Source: Peptostreptococcaceae bacterium (lineage in GTDB: Bacteria > Bacillota > Clostridia > Peptostreptococcales > Peptostreptococcaceae). Taken from it: a stretch of DNA of 64,000 nt. A program made the position numbers and the translations under genes. Location of the stretch: NCBI GenBank assembly GCA_902363255.1, contig CABIZO010000002.1, positions 186,001 through 250,000 of the forward strand. Reading direction: 5' to 3'. Positions 25,412-34,912 of the stretch are shown here, piece by piece. Position 1 is the stretch's first letter. Every line of letters starts with the position of its first letter. Below the pieces are notes generated by a model. That model saw nothing but the letters and a program-made list of their open reading frames with translations, was not told the origin of the DNA and did not search any database.

Positions 25412-27403
25412 ATGAAAGAAATATATGAAGTTTCTGATGAGTACTTAAATAGTCAGCTAAAATATTTAAAGTTATTATCTAAACAATATTCGAGCATATC
25501 AGAAGCAAGTGCTGAAATTATAAATTTAAAAGCAATATTGAATCTTCCTAAAGGAACAGAACACTTTCTTTCTGATATTCATGGGGAGTATGAACCTTTT
25601 GTACATGTATTAAAAAATGCATCAGGGGTAGTGAAAAGAAAAATAGAAGAATTATTTGGAAATTCAATGATTGAAAGTGAAAGAAGAAGATTGGCTACCC
25701 TTGTATATTATCCAGAGCAGAAACTAGATTTAATTGAAAAAGAAGAAAGCCAAGAGGAAATAGAGGATTTTTATAGGATAACAATTCATAGATTGATTGA
25801 ATTACTAAGATACGCTTCTAGTAAATATACAAGATCAAAAGTTAGAAAGTTCCTTCCAAAAGATTTTAGATATATTATAGAAGAATTATTACACCCAGAT
25901 TCAACTAGTCCTCACAAGGATGAGTATTATAAAAGTATTGTAGATAACATAATAGAAATTGATAGAGCAAGAGTTTTTATTATAGAAGTATCTAAAGCTA
26001 TACAAAAACTTGTTATAGATAGATTACATATAGTAGGAGATATTTATGATAGAGGCCCAAGACCTGATATTATTATGGATACACTAATGAATTATCACAA
26101 TGTGGATATACAGTGGGGAAATCATGATATACTTTGGATGGGAGCAGCTGCAGGGCAAAAAGTATGTGTAGCAAACGCTATAAGAATATCTGCAAGGTAT
26201 GCTAATTTAGATATAGTAGAAGATATTTATGGAATAAATATATTACCTCTAGCAACATTTGCACTTGAAGTATACAAAGACGACCCATGTACAGAGTTTA
26301 TGCCAAAGATGAATGGTGATGAAGCTTCAACAACTGAAAAGTCACTAATAGCTAAAATGCACAAGGCAATTAGTATTATTCAATTTAAATTAGAAGCTGA
26401 AATAATTAAACGAAGACCTGAGTTTGATATGGATCATAGGTTATTACTAAGTAAGGTAAACTATGAAGAAGGGACTATAGAACTTAAAGGAAAAACGTAC
26501 AAATTAAAAGATACTAATTTCCCTACTATAGATCCCAAAGATCCTTATAAATTAACTGTAAGAGAACAGAGTGTTATTGAAAAATTAGCCATATCTTTCG
26601 AAAATAGTGATAAGCTTCAAAAGCATGTAGGATTCTTATTTTCAAAGGGAAGTATTTATTTAAAAACAAATGGAAATTTATTAGTACATGGATGTATACC
26701 TTTAACTGATGATGGAGACTTTATGTCTATGAAAATTGACAATAAAGAATATAAAGGTAGAGCACTTATGGATAAGATGGAGTCATATATTAGAAAAGGA
26801 TATTTCTTTGACAAAAACCATAAAGAAAAAGAATATGGAAAAGATATGATGTGGTACCTATGGACAGGTAAATGTTCTTCTTTATTTGGAAAAGATGATA
26901 TGACAACATATGAAAGATATTTTATAGCAGAGAAAGAAACTCAAAAAGAAAATAAAAATCCATATTATACTTTGAGAGAAGAAGATCAAGTTTTAAAGAA
27001 GATTTTTGATGAATTTGATTTGGATTTTGAAAGTAGTCATATAATCAATGGACATGTGCCTGTGAAAAGTAAAAATGGTGAAAGTCCTGTAAAAGCAGGT
27101 GGAAGAATATTAGCTATTGATGGTGGATTTTCTAGGGCATATCAAGGTAAGACAGGAATAGCAGGGTATACTCTAATTTATAATTCACAAATGATGCAGT
27201 TAGTATCTCATGAACCTTTTTCATCAGCAGAAGATTCTATTTTATATGAAAAAGATATATTATCTACACCAATAATAGTTGAAAATAGAGTTAATAGAAT
27301 GTTTGTAAGAGATACTTATGATGGTAAGAAAATTCAACAAGAAGTGAATGATTTAAAAATGTTAATAATAGCATATAAAAAAGGTTTAATAAAAGAAACT
27401 TAA
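25412..27403 (+). CDS. fbp: Class III fructose-1,6-bisphosphatase
   Basis: A 663-residue gluconeogenic enzyme that hydrolyses fructose-1,6-bisphosphate to fructose-6-phosphate. It belongs to the Firmicute-specific class III (metallophosphoesterase fold), recognised by its length and by metal-binding motifs: LSDIHGEYEPF near 49, GDIYDRGPRPD near 207, GNHD near 230, and a late INGHVPVK. GGAGG precedes the ATG. It is monocistronic and ends in a long terminator. A perfect sigma-A promoter is not evident; a TATAAT-like element lies at about 25371. Confidence 0.95.
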   Translation: MKEIYEVSDEYLNSQLKYLKLLSKQYSSISEASAEIINLKAILNLPKGTEHFLSDIHGEYEPFVHVLKNASGVVKRKIEELFGNSMIESERRRLATLVYYPEQKLDLIEKEESQEEIEDFYRITIHRLIELLRYASSKYTRSKVRKFLPKDFRYIIEELLHPDSTSPHKDEYYKSIVDNIIEIDRARVFIIEVSKAIQKLVIDRLHIVGDIYDRGPRPDIIMDTLMNYHNVDIQWGNHDILWMGAAAGQKVCVANAIRISARYANLDIVEDIYGINILPLATFALEVYKDDPCTEFMPKMNGDEASTTEKSLIAKMHKAISIIQFKLEAEIIKRRPEFDMDHRLLLSKVNYEEGTIELKGKTYKLKDTNFPTIDPKDPYKLTVREQSVIEKLAISFENSDKLQKHVGFLFSKGSIYLKTNGNLLVHGCIPLTDDGDFMSMKIDNKEYKGRALMDKMESYIRKGYFFDKNHKEKEYGKDMMWYLWTGKCSSLFGKDDMTTYERYFIAEKETQKENKNPYYTLREEDQVLKKIFDEFDLDFESSHIINGHVPVKSKNGESPVKAGGRILAIDGGFSRAYQGKTGIAGYTLIYNSQMMQLVSHEPFSSAEDSILYEKDILSTPIIVENRVNRMFVRDTYDGKKIQQEVNDLKMLIIAYKKGLIKET

Positions 27404-27414
27404 TATGTAAAATA

Positions 27415-27457
27415 AAAACTATCTTTCTTAGAAAGTACTAAGAAAGATAGTTTTTTA
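27415..27457 (+). terminator. Terminator after fbp
   Basis: A 16-bp perfect stem (27415-27430 with 27439-27454) followed by T residues. Confidence 0.88.
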
Positions 27458-27538
27458 CTTTATAAAAAGAGTATTATTTTTTACGTAAGCAATAATAAAA
27501 AATAAGAGATAAGTAAAGAAAATTATATTTTTTATAAT

Positions 27539-27584
27539 AAAGAACATTCATTACATAGATTAAAGAACATTCATTACATAGATT
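27539..27584. repeat. Perfect 23-bp tandem duplication
   Basis: The unit AAAGAACATTCATTACATAG plus ATT occurs at 27539-27561 and again at 27562-27584, followed by a third partial AAAGAA. A 9-bp inverted repeat (GAAATTTCA/TGAAATTTC) starts a few bases later at 27588-27616. No gene overlaps. Confidence 0.8.
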
Positions 27585-27649
27585 AAAGAAATTTCAGTAA
27601 AAATCTTGAAATTTCAACTAATTACACGTATTTTAAAATAGTCATTTTT

Positions 27650-27678
27650 TTGACATATTGTAAGAAATAAAGTATAAT
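27650..27678 (+). promoter_or_regulatory. Consensus sigma-A promoter of the ligase-racemase genes
   Basis: TTGACA (27650-27655) and TATAAT (27673-27678), both perfect and 17 bases apart, lie 37 bp before the start. This suggests strong constitutive expression. Confidence 0.85.
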
Positions 27679-27714
27679 AACCAATGTATTTAAAAAGAAT
27701 AAGAGGTGGATGAA

Positions 27715-28929
27715 GTGGAGAAGTTCAAAATTCAACCTGTATTGGTTGGTGGAGATATAAACTGTTACTCTGTAGCTAGAGCTTACCATGAAGCTTATGG
27801 AGTTAAATCTATAGCTTTTGGGAAAATGTTACTTGGAGCTACAAAGGATAGTAATATAATAGATTTTAGAGTAGACCCTAATATGGGTAACAAAGAAGAG
27901 TTCATAAAAGTTTTATTAAAAACTGCAGATGAACTTGCTGAGCCAAATAAAAAACTTATAATTCACGGATGTACTGATGAGTATGCAGAATTAATAATAG
28001 ATTATAAAGATGTTTTATCAGAAAAATATATAGTACCTTATATAGGAGCAGAACTTAAAAATAAATTAATAGAAAAAGAATTGTTCTACAATATGTGTGA
28101 AGAGTATGGATTAGACTATCCAAAAACTTATGTATACAATAAAGGTGATGAAATAGGTGACTTTGGATTTAACTATCCAGTAATATTAAAAGCATCTGAT
28201 AGTATATCATTCTTCCAAAATGCTTTTGAAGGAATGAATAAAGCTTACTTAATACAAGATGAAGAAGAATTTAAAAGAGAGATAGAAAAAATATATTCTC
28301 ATGGATATGAAAAATCTATGATAGTTCAAGATTTCATACCAGGAGATGACTCGCACATGAGAGTTTTAACTTGCTACTCAGACCAAAATGGGAAAGTTAA
28401 AATGCAATGTTTAGGACATGTTTTATTAGAAGAGCATACTCCAAAGGGAATAGGAAATCATGCAGCTATAATTACAGAGTACGATGAAGAGGTTATGACT
28501 AAATTTAAAAACTTCTTAGAAAGTATAAACTATACAGGATATTCAAACTTTGATATAAAATACGATGCAAGAGATAATAAATATAAAGTATTTGAAATAA
28601 ACTTAAGACAAGGTAGAAGTAACTACTATGTAACATCTTCAGGAAATAATATAGCTAAATATGTTGTTGAGGATAGAGTTTACAACAAAGAACTAGATTT
28701 AAAAATACAAAAAGAACCTTTCTTCTGGAGATGTATACCAAAAGAAGTAGTTTATAAATACGTTAAAAATCAAGATCTAGTTAAAAAATGTAAAGAATTA
28801 GATTTGGCAGGAAAATCTGCTACATCATTCGGATATGAAGCTGATTTAAAAGGAAACTTCAAAAGAAGATGGTATATATTCCTTTACTATGTAAATCAAT
28901 TTAGGAAATTTAAAAAATACTGCAAGTAG
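27715..28929 (+). CDS. ATP-grasp carboxylate-amine ligase, possible D-aspartate ligase
   Basis: A 404-residue cytosolic ligase with an N-terminal Rossmann-like domain (LVGGDINCYSVARAYHE) and a C-terminal ATP-grasp fold: a PVILKASDS Lys strand, IVQDFIPGDDSHMRV and a metal-binding KVFEINLRQGRSN. ATP-grasp ligases form acyl-phosphate then amide bonds. The directly following gene is an Asp/Glu racemase and the next a MurE-like ligase; in Enterococcus faecium the ATP-grasp D-aspartate ligase Aslfm and its racemase Racfm sit together and put D-Asp on the peptidoglycan side chain. This one may do the same. The start is taken as GTG 27715 because AAGAGGTGG overlaps the more upstream GTG at 27706. Confidence 0.75.
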   Translation: MEKFKIQPVLVGGDINCYSVARAYHEAYGVKSIAFGKMLLGATKDSNIIDFRVDPNMGNKEEFIKVLLKTADELAEPNKKLIIHGCTDEYAELIIDYKDVLSEKYIVPYIGAELKNKLIEKELFYNMCEEYGLDYPKTYVYNKGDEIGDFGFNYPVILKASDSISFFQNAFEGMNKAYLIQDEEEFKREIEKIYSHGYEKSMIVQDFIPGDDSHMRVLTCYSDQNGKVKMQCLGHVLLEEHTPKGIGNHAAIITEYDEEVMTKFKNFLESINYTGYSNFDIKYDARDNKYKVFEINLRQGRSNYYVTSSGNNIAKYVVEDRVYNKELDLKIQKEPFFWRCIPKEVVYKYVKNQDLVKKCKELDLAGKSATSFGYEADLKGNFKRRWYIFLYYVNQFRKFKKYCK

Positions 28930-28941
28930 ATTGGTGATAAT

Positions 28942-29643
28942 ATGAAAAATATAACTGTAGGTGTTTTAGGCGGCCTAGGACCTATGGCGTCTGTTTATTT
29001 CTATGAGATGGTAGTAAATATGACAGATGCAAAGACTGACCAAGAACATGTGGATATGATAATAACAAATAGAGCAACTACACCAGATAGAACAGCTTTT
29101 ATAATTGGAAATTCCAATGAAGATCCATCAAAAATATTAATAGATGATGCAAAAAAACTAGAGAAATATGGTGTAGATTTTATTGTAATAACATGCAATA
29201 CAGCACATTATTTCTATGAAAAAATAGCAAATAGCGTTAATATACCTTTAGTAAATATAGTAGACGAAACAATTAAACATGCTAAAGCTACTAATCATAA
29301 AAAACTAGGTATTCTTGCAACTACTGGAAATATCAAAACTGGCTTATATCAAAATATGTGTGAAAAGTATAATATAGAATATTTGGTGCTAGATGAAGAC
29401 AGACAGGCTCAAGTAATGGAAATAATTTATGATGACATAAAAAGTGGTAAAGCAGCTGATATGGATAAATTTAACTCTATAGTTGATTATTTAAAAGAAA
29501 ATAATTGTGATGGAGTTATTCTGGGTTGTACAGAATTATCTATATTAAAAAATGACAATAATTTAGATGGAGAATTTTATATAGATTCCCTAGAAGTTCT
29601 TGCTAGAGAAACTATAGTAAGAAGCGGAAGAAAACTAAAATAG
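28942..29643 (+). CDS. Aspartate/glutamate racemase family protein
   Basis: A 233-residue PLP-independent amino-acid racemase with the two catalytic Cys: C85 in ITCNTAHY and C196 in LGCTELS. The N-terminal GVLGGLGPMASV is typical of the RacX/YgeA/aspartate racemase branch rather than MurI glutamate racemase. It probably supplies D-Asp for the ATP-grasp ligase encoded 12 bp upstream; D-Glu formation cannot be excluded by sequence alone. GGTGATAAT precedes the ATG; the site is weak, which fits translational coupling. Confidence 0.85.
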   Translation: MKNITVGVLGGLGPMASVYFYEMVVNMTDAKTDQEHVDMIITNRATTPDRTAFIIGNSNEDPSKILIDDAKKLEKYGVDFIVITCNTAHYFYEKIANSVNIPLVNIVDETIKHAKATNHKKLGILATTGNIKTGLYQNMCEKYNIEYLVLDEDRQAQVMEIIYDDIKSGKAADMDKFNSIVDYLKENNCDGVILGCTELSILKNDNNLDGEFYIDSLEVLARETIVRSGRKLK

Positions 29644-29668
29644 AGTAGTGAACCTACTCTATTTTTTA
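29637..29668 (+). terminator. Terminator or attenuator between the racemase and MurE-like genes
   Basis: A perfect 12-bp stem (29637-29648 with 29654-29665) begins inside the last codons of the racemase gene and is followed by T residues, 22 bp before the next start. It should reduce read-through. Confidence 0.75.
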
Positions 29669-29689
29669 GGATTAGAAAGGAAGTATATT

Positions 29690-31204
29690 ATGAAGTTATT
29701 TAAACTAATGGAAGATGTAAACTATACATCTAATTCACCTTTAGAAAAAATTAATGAAATTGAAATAAAAGATATAGCATATAACTCTAGAAATTGCGAA
29801 GAAGGATTTTTATTTGTAGCTCTTGTTGGAGAAACTGTGGATGGTCATAGATTTGTTAAAAATGCTTATGATAATGGAGCTAGAGTATTTTTACTACAAA
29901 AAGGTATGGAATCTAATAAAAATATAATGGAATTACCTAATGATGTAGTAAAATTATTTGTTGAAGATACAAGAATCAGTTTATCAAGGATATCGCACAA
30001 CTTTTTTGGTAAACCATCTAATTCACTTAAAATAATAGGAGTAACAGGTACAAAGGGAAAAACAACTATAACAAATTATATTTCTACTGTTTTAAATGAA
30101 TCAGGGGTAAATACTGGCGTAATAGGAACAAATGGAACCTTCTTTAATGGTACTTATGAGGTTACTGCAAATACTACTCCAGAAAGTTATGAATTACACA
30201 GAATTTTTAGAAAGATGTTGGACAATGGAGTTAAATGTGTTTCTATGGAAGTGTCTTCTGGTGGAATAATGCAAAACAGAGTAGAAGATGTTGACTTTGA
30301 CGTGGCTATATTCTCAAATTTATCACCAGACCATATAGGACCAAAGGAACATCCAACATTTGAGCATTACTTACAATGTAAGGCGAGACTATTTAAAATG
30401 TCTAAACATGGAATAATAAATGTGGATGATGAACATGCAGAAGATATAATAAAAGCAGCAACTTGCGATGTAGAGACTTTTGCCATAGAAAGTAATGCAG
30501 ATTTAACTGCGAATAATATAAGATATTCAAAAGAAATAGACTCTCTAGGTGTGAGCTTTGATTGCAGAACAAAAGATGAAACTTTCCCATGTTTTATATG
30601 TTCTCCAGGAACATTTAGCATTTATAATGCTTTAGCAGTTATAGCAGTTTGTAGATACCTAGGAGTAAAAAGAGAGATCATGATAGATGCCTTAAAAAAT
30701 GCTAAAGTTAGTGGTAGAGTAGAAGTTTTACCAATACTTCCTTATGCAACGGTAATTGTTGATTATGCTCATAATGGTGTTAGCTTAGAAAATATATTAC
30801 AAACACTTAAAAATTATGATCATAACAGAATGGTATGTTTATTTGGTTCAGTAGGTGGAAGAACAGAAATAAGAAGAAAAGAATTAGGTGATGTAGCAGC
30901 TCGTGAATGTAACTTAGCAATACTTACAGCAGATAATCCTGATTTTGAAGATCCTATGAATGTTATAAATGATATAGCTGAATCTTTTGAAGGTTCATCA
31001 TGTGAAGTAATAAAAATAGCAGATAGAAAAGACGCTATAAAATATGCTATTAGAAATGCCCAAGAGGGTGATATGATAGTTTTCGCTGGTAAAGGACATG
31101 AAAAATATCAATTAATTAATGGAGAAAAGTTGCCATTTGATGAAATTGCTATAGCCAGAGATGAAGCAAAAAAAGTAATTGAAGAGAAATCATTATTAGC
31201 TTAA
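29690..31204 (+). CDS. murE: MurE-like UDP-N-acetylmuramyl-tripeptide synthetase
   Basis: A 504-residue Mur ligase that adds the third amino acid to UDP-MurNAc-L-Ala-D-Glu. The ATP-binding GVTGTKGKTT is at 117-126, the carbamylated Lys region is YLQCKARLF, and the C-terminal domain holds DYAHN. The residue-3 specificity motif is DNPD at 415-418. Meso-DAP enzymes carry DNPR there, and the Arg is missing, so L-lysine or another amino acid is more likely than DAP. It could also be a second MurE copy besides one in the dcw cluster. The true start is ATG 29690 after AAAGGAAG; the open frame upstream (29648) overlaps the terminator. Confidence 0.82.
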   Translation: MKLFKLMEDVNYTSNSPLEKINEIEIKDIAYNSRNCEEGFLFVALVGETVDGHRFVKNAYDNGARVFLLQKGMESNKNIMELPNDVVKLFVEDTRISLSRISHNFFGKPSNSLKIIGVTGTKGKTTITNYISTVLNESGVNTGVIGTNGTFFNGTYEVTANTTPESYELHRIFRKMLDNGVKCVSMEVSSGGIMQNRVEDVDFDVAIFSNLSPDHIGPKEHPTFEHYLQCKARLFKMSKHGIINVDDEHAEDIIKAATCDVETFAIESNADLTANNIRYSKEIDSLGVSFDCRTKDETFPCFICSPGTFSIYNALAVIAVCRYLGVKREIMIDALKNAKVSGRVEVLPILPYATVIVDYAHNGVSLENILQTLKNYDHNRMVCLFGSVGGRTEIRRKELGDVAARECNLAILTADNPDFEDPMNVINDIAESFEGSSCEVIKIADRKDAIKYAIRNAQEGDMIVFAGKGHEKYQLINGEKLPFDEIAIARDEAKKVIEEKSLLA

Positions 31205-31248
31205 TTAATAAGCTTTAAGATAAGAGGGATTATTTTAAAATAGAAAAT

Positions 31249-31301
31249 TAGTCCATAAAAAAGGATGAGCTCGTATAGAGCTCATCCTTTTTTATGGACT
31301 A
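31249..31301. terminator. Very long bidirectional terminator
   Basis: A perfect 24-bp stem (31249-31272 with 31278-31301) around a 5-base loop. The T run is inside the stem. It ends the MurE-like unit. The following DNA to 31483 is AT-rich with no gene seen. Confidence 0.85.
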
Positions 31302-31483
31302 GCTTTTAATAATTAAAAAATCATTTTAAGATATTTTTTTATTATATATTTGATAACATTATAATTTATCTAAGAAAATATTAAATAATTATAATATTTA
31401 TAGTAATTTTGATATAAATATATTATAGTGAAATTGATTTTTGAAAATTCTTATGATACTATTAAGTTAATTAGAAAATAAAG

Positions 31484-31885
31484 CTAATCATGACATCTCG
31501 ATTTATTCAATCCATGACCAGTTACATCAATTATTTTATTTATTGCAGTGTCAGATAAAAATACAATTTCTGATGGTTTACCTTTCAAATCTTCACCCAT
31601 CAATTTTAAACCATTAGAGTTTTCTATGTAAGAAATATCAAGATTTCTCCTAAAAATTCTATTAGTAGACTTGTCTTTAACTTCCACAGTAATTTCATCA
31701 CAACTAATAAAATCTAAAGGGGTATCATTTGGAGTTAAATTGTTGTTGAAGTAATCTAAAATGTAGTTTATAGCACAATCTCTTAAAATAATTAATTCTT
31801 CATTAGTATTAGCATTAGATGCTGAAACTAACTTATCAAGTGTTTCTTTTAAAACTTCTTCAAATATAGCAGTATCTTTAATCAT
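31484..31885 (-). CDS. Hypothetical protein (133 residues)
   Basis: A soluble acidic protein with no membrane segment and only a few Cys. On the minus strand GGAGG lies 5 bases before the ATG at 31885; an in-frame ATG four codons upstream contains that site and is rejected. The sequence has an N-terminal helical half and a more beta-rich middle (ISCDEITVEVKDKSTNRIF). I do not recognise a family. It is divergent from the aldehyde oxidoreductase gene with 106 bp between the starts; its relation to that system is unknown. Confidence 0.6.
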   Translation of the reverse strand: MIKDTAIFEEVLKETLDKLVSASNANTNEELIILRDCAINYILDYFNNNLTPNDTPLDFISCDEITVEVKDKSTNRIFRRNLDISYIENSNGLKLMGEDLKGKPSEIVFLSDTAINKIIDVTGHGLNKSRCHD

Positions 31886-31991
31886 AATAACCTCCAATAT
31901 ATGTATTAATTTTGCTAATTAATAAATTTACATAAATTATAGTCCAAGTTTATTAAATTAGGAATAAAAATTTTAAAAGGGGGAAAATAAT

Positions 31992-34745
31992 TTGTTACTA
32001 AAAAAAGTTCTTTATATCAATGGAGTAAAAAGAACGTTGTTTGTTGAGCCAGAAAGCTCTTTAGCATCTGTACTACGTGAACAACTATTACTTACTGGCT
32101 GTAAGATAGGTTGTGGCCAAGGTCACTGTGGTACTTGTACTATAATATTAAATAATAAGGCTGTTCGTTCTTGTATAGTAAAAATGAAAAAAGTTGAGGA
32201 TGAATCAGTTATACAAACAATTGAAGGCTTAGCTGATGGTGATAATTTACATCCATTACAAGTTGCATGGATGGGACATGGATGTGCACAATGTGGTTTC
32301 TGTAGTCCAGGATTCATTATGTCAGCAAAAGTATTACTTGAGGAAAATCCTTCTCCAACTAGAGAAGAAGTTAGAGCATGGTTCCAAAAACATAAAAACT
32401 TATGTCGTTGTACAGGATATAAACCTTTAGTAGATGCTGTTATGGATGCAGCTGCAGTACTAAGAGGAGAAAAGAAAGTTGAAGACTTAATATTTGAACC
32501 TGTGGGAAATGATATATTAGGTACAAAATATGTGAGACCATCTGCTAAAGCTAAAGTAACTGGTACTTGGGATTTTGGTAATGATATAAACTTAAAAATG
32601 CCAGAAGGTACTTTAAGCTTAGCTCTAGTTCAATCTGAAGTTTCACATGCTAATATAAAAGGTATAGATACATCAGAAGCTGAAAAAATGCCAGGTGTTC
32701 ATAAAGTAATAACAGCTAAAGATGTAAAAGGTAATAACAGAATAAACGGTTTAGTATTCTTCCCAAGTGCTAATAAAGGTGATGGTTGGGATAGACCAAT
32801 CCTTTGTGATGAAAAAGTATTCCAATATGGTGATGCTATAGCTGTAGTTGCAGCTGATTCAGAAGCAATAGCAAGAGAAGCTGCTAAAAAAGTAAAAGTA
32901 GATTTAGAAGTACTTCCAGCTTATATGAGTGCTCCAGAAGCAATGGCTGAAGATGCTATAGAAATACATCCTGGAACTCCTAATGTTTACTTCAAGACAG
33001 AATGTAAGAAAGGTGAAGAGACTGCTCCATTAATGGAAAAACTTCCAAATGTAGTTGAAGTTGAATCTTACTGTAGCCGTCAACCTCACTTACCATTAGA
33101 GCCAGATGTAGGGCAAGCGTATATGGACGAAAATGGAAACTTAATTATAAATTCTAAGAGTATAGGAATCCACTTACATCATGCAATGATTTGTACTGGT
33201 ATAGGTGTTGATCCTGAAAAATGCTTCTTAGTACAAAATCCAACTGGAGGAACTTTCGGTTATAAATTCTCTCCAACTATGGAATCAATACTTGGTGTAT
33301 GCTGTTTAGCAACTGGAAGACCAGTTTCATTAAACTATAACCAATATCAACAAATAACTTATACTGGAAAGAGATCTCCAGCATTTATGAAAATAAAACT
33401 TGGAGCAGATGAAAATGGTAAGATACTTGCTCTTGAAGGTGAAAACTATATAGACCATGGTCCATATTCAGAATTTGGTGACTTATTAACTATGCGTCTT
33501 ACTCAATTCGTAGGTTCAGGTTATGGAATACCAAATATAAGAAATACTTCTTACACTGTTTGTACTAACCATGCTTGGGGTAGTGCATTCAGAGGATATG
33601 GTGCTCCACAAAGTTTCATGGGAACTGATACTGCTATAGATGTATTAGCAGATAAAATGGGAATGGATCCATTTGAATTAAGATATATAAATGCATATAG
33701 ACCAGGAGATACAACTCCAACAGGTCAAACTCCAGAGGTATTCTCTTTAGTACCAATGATGGATGAAATGAGACCATTATATGAAGAAGCTAAGAAGAGA
33801 GTTAAAGAAAACTCTACAGACAAAGTTAAACGTGGTGTAGGTGTTTCAATAGGTGTTTATGGATGCGGTCTTGATGGTGCTGACTCATCTGAAGCATATG
33901 CTGAAATAACTAAAGATGGTGTAACAATGTATAACTCTTGGGAAGATCATGGTCAAGGTGCTGATATGGGTACATTGACTATAGCTCATGAAGTTCTTAA
34001 GAAAGCTGGATATAAACCACAAGATATTAAATTAGTAATGAACGACATGACTCAAACTCCTAATAGTGGTCCTGCTGGAGGAAGTAGATCAAATGTTGTT
34101 ACAGGTAATGCTACAAGAATAGCTGCTGAAAACTTATTAAAAGCTTTAGATAAAGGTGACGGAACTTATCGTACTTATGATGAAATGGTAGCAGAAGGTT
34201 TACCAACTAAAGTTGTAGGTAAATGGGTTGCTTCTATGTGTTCTGACTGTAGTATTGAAGATGGTCAAGGTGCACCATTCAGTAACTATATGTATGTTGT
34301 TAATATGCCAGAAGTTGCAGTTGATATGGAAACTGGTAAAGTTAAAGTTGAAAAATTCACTTGCTTCGTTGACTGTGGTACTATAATTAATAGATTAGTA
34401 GTTGATGGTCAAGTTTATGGTGCATTAGCTCAAGGTATAGGTCTTGCATTATCTGAAGACTTTGAAGATTTAAATAAACATACTACATTAGTTAAATGTG
34501 GTATACCACAAATACAAGATGTACCAGATGATTTAGAATTACACTATGCAAAACCTGAATATTCTAAGAGACCAGATGGACCATTCGGAGCATCTGGAGT
34601 AGGTGAAGGACCTCTAGCTGCACCTCACCCAGCTATATTAAATGCTATATTTAATGCTACTGGAGCTAGAATAACTAAGATACCTGCTACACCTGATGTA
34701 GTAAAAGAAGCTTTAGAATCATTAGGAGAAAAAGCTGAAGCTTAA
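31992..34745 (+). CDS. Molybdopterin aldehyde oxidoreductase (Mop type)
   Basis: A 917-residue xanthine-oxidase-family hydroxylase, single chain like Desulfovibrio gigas aldehyde oxidoreductase (907 residues). The N-terminal plant-type [2Fe-2S] domain has C41-x4-C46-x2-C49-x11-C61. The second [2Fe-2S] domain has C101-x2-C104 and C138-x-C140 (LCRCTGYKP). The large molybdenum domain follows, with the catalytic Glu at 872 in GVGEGPL. No FAD domain is present, so electrons leave through the Fe-S clusters to an external partner, perhaps the dicluster protein encoded next. The start is TTG after AAAAGGGGG. Codon use is like that of highly expressed genes. The cofactor is expected to be molybdopterin cytosine dinucleotide, made by the MocA-like gene downstream. 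Confidence 0.92.
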   Translation: MLLKKVLYINGVKRTLFVEPESSLASVLREQLLLTGCKIGCGQGHCGTCTIILNNKAVRSCIVKMKKVEDESVIQTIEGLADGDNLHPLQVAWMGHGCAQCGFCSPGFIMSAKVLLEENPSPTREEVRAWFQKHKNLCRCTGYKPLVDAVMDAAAVLRGEKKVEDLIFEPVGNDILGTKYVRPSAKAKVTGTWDFGNDINLKMPEGTLSLALVQSEVSHANIKGIDTSEAEKMPGVHKVITAKDVKGNNRINGLVFFPSANKGDGWDRPILCDEKVFQYGDAIAVVAADSEAIAREAAKKVKVDLEVLPAYMSAPEAMAEDAIEIHPGTPNVYFKTECKKGEETAPLMEKLPNVVEVESYCSRQPHLPLEPDVGQAYMDENGNLIINSKSIGIHLHHAMICTGIGVDPEKCFLVQNPTGGTFGYKFSPTMESILGVCCLATGRPVSLNYNQYQQITYTGKRSPAFMKIKLGADENGKILALEGENYIDHGPYSEFGDLLTMRLTQFVGSGYGIPNIRNTSYTVCTNHAWGSAFRGYGAPQSFMGTDTAIDVLADKMGMDPFELRYINAYRPGDTTPTGQTPEVFSLVPMMDEMRPLYEEAKKRVKENSTDKVKRGVGVSIGVYGCGLDGADSSEAYAEITKDGVTMYNSWEDHGQGADMGTLTIAHEVLKKAGYKPQDIKLVMNDMTQTPNSGPAGGSRSNVVTGNATRIAAENLLKALDKGDGTYRTYDEMVAEGLPTKVVGKWVASMCSDCSIEDGQGAPFSNYMYVVNMPEVAVDMETGKVKVEKFTCFVDCGTIINRLVVDGQVYGALAQGIGLALSEDFEDLNKHTTLVKCGIPQIQDVPDDLELHYAKPEYSKRPDGPFGASGVGEGPLAAPHPAILNAIFNATGARITKIPATPDVVKEALESLGEKAEA

Positions 34746-34823
34746 TATAAAGGAATATAGCAAAAAATGTCAAATATAATATAAGAGTAATTTAAGGATT
34801 ATATTGCTCTTGTGTGAAAAGAG

Positions 34824-34872
34824 AGAGGGCTTAACTTAAAGTATTAAATTACAAAAGTTTAGCCCTCTTTTT
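34824..34872 (+). terminator. Terminator between the aldehyde oxidoreductase and accessory genes
   Basis: AGAGGGCT.AACTT (from 34824) pairs with AAGTT.AGCCCTCT (to 34868), with one T-T mismatch, followed by TTTT. It probably lowers expression of the accessory genes relative to the oxidoreductase. Confidence 0.8.
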
Positions 34873-34912
34873 GCATAATGTAATAGAATTTGTTTTAGAG
34901 GGAGAAGTGTAT

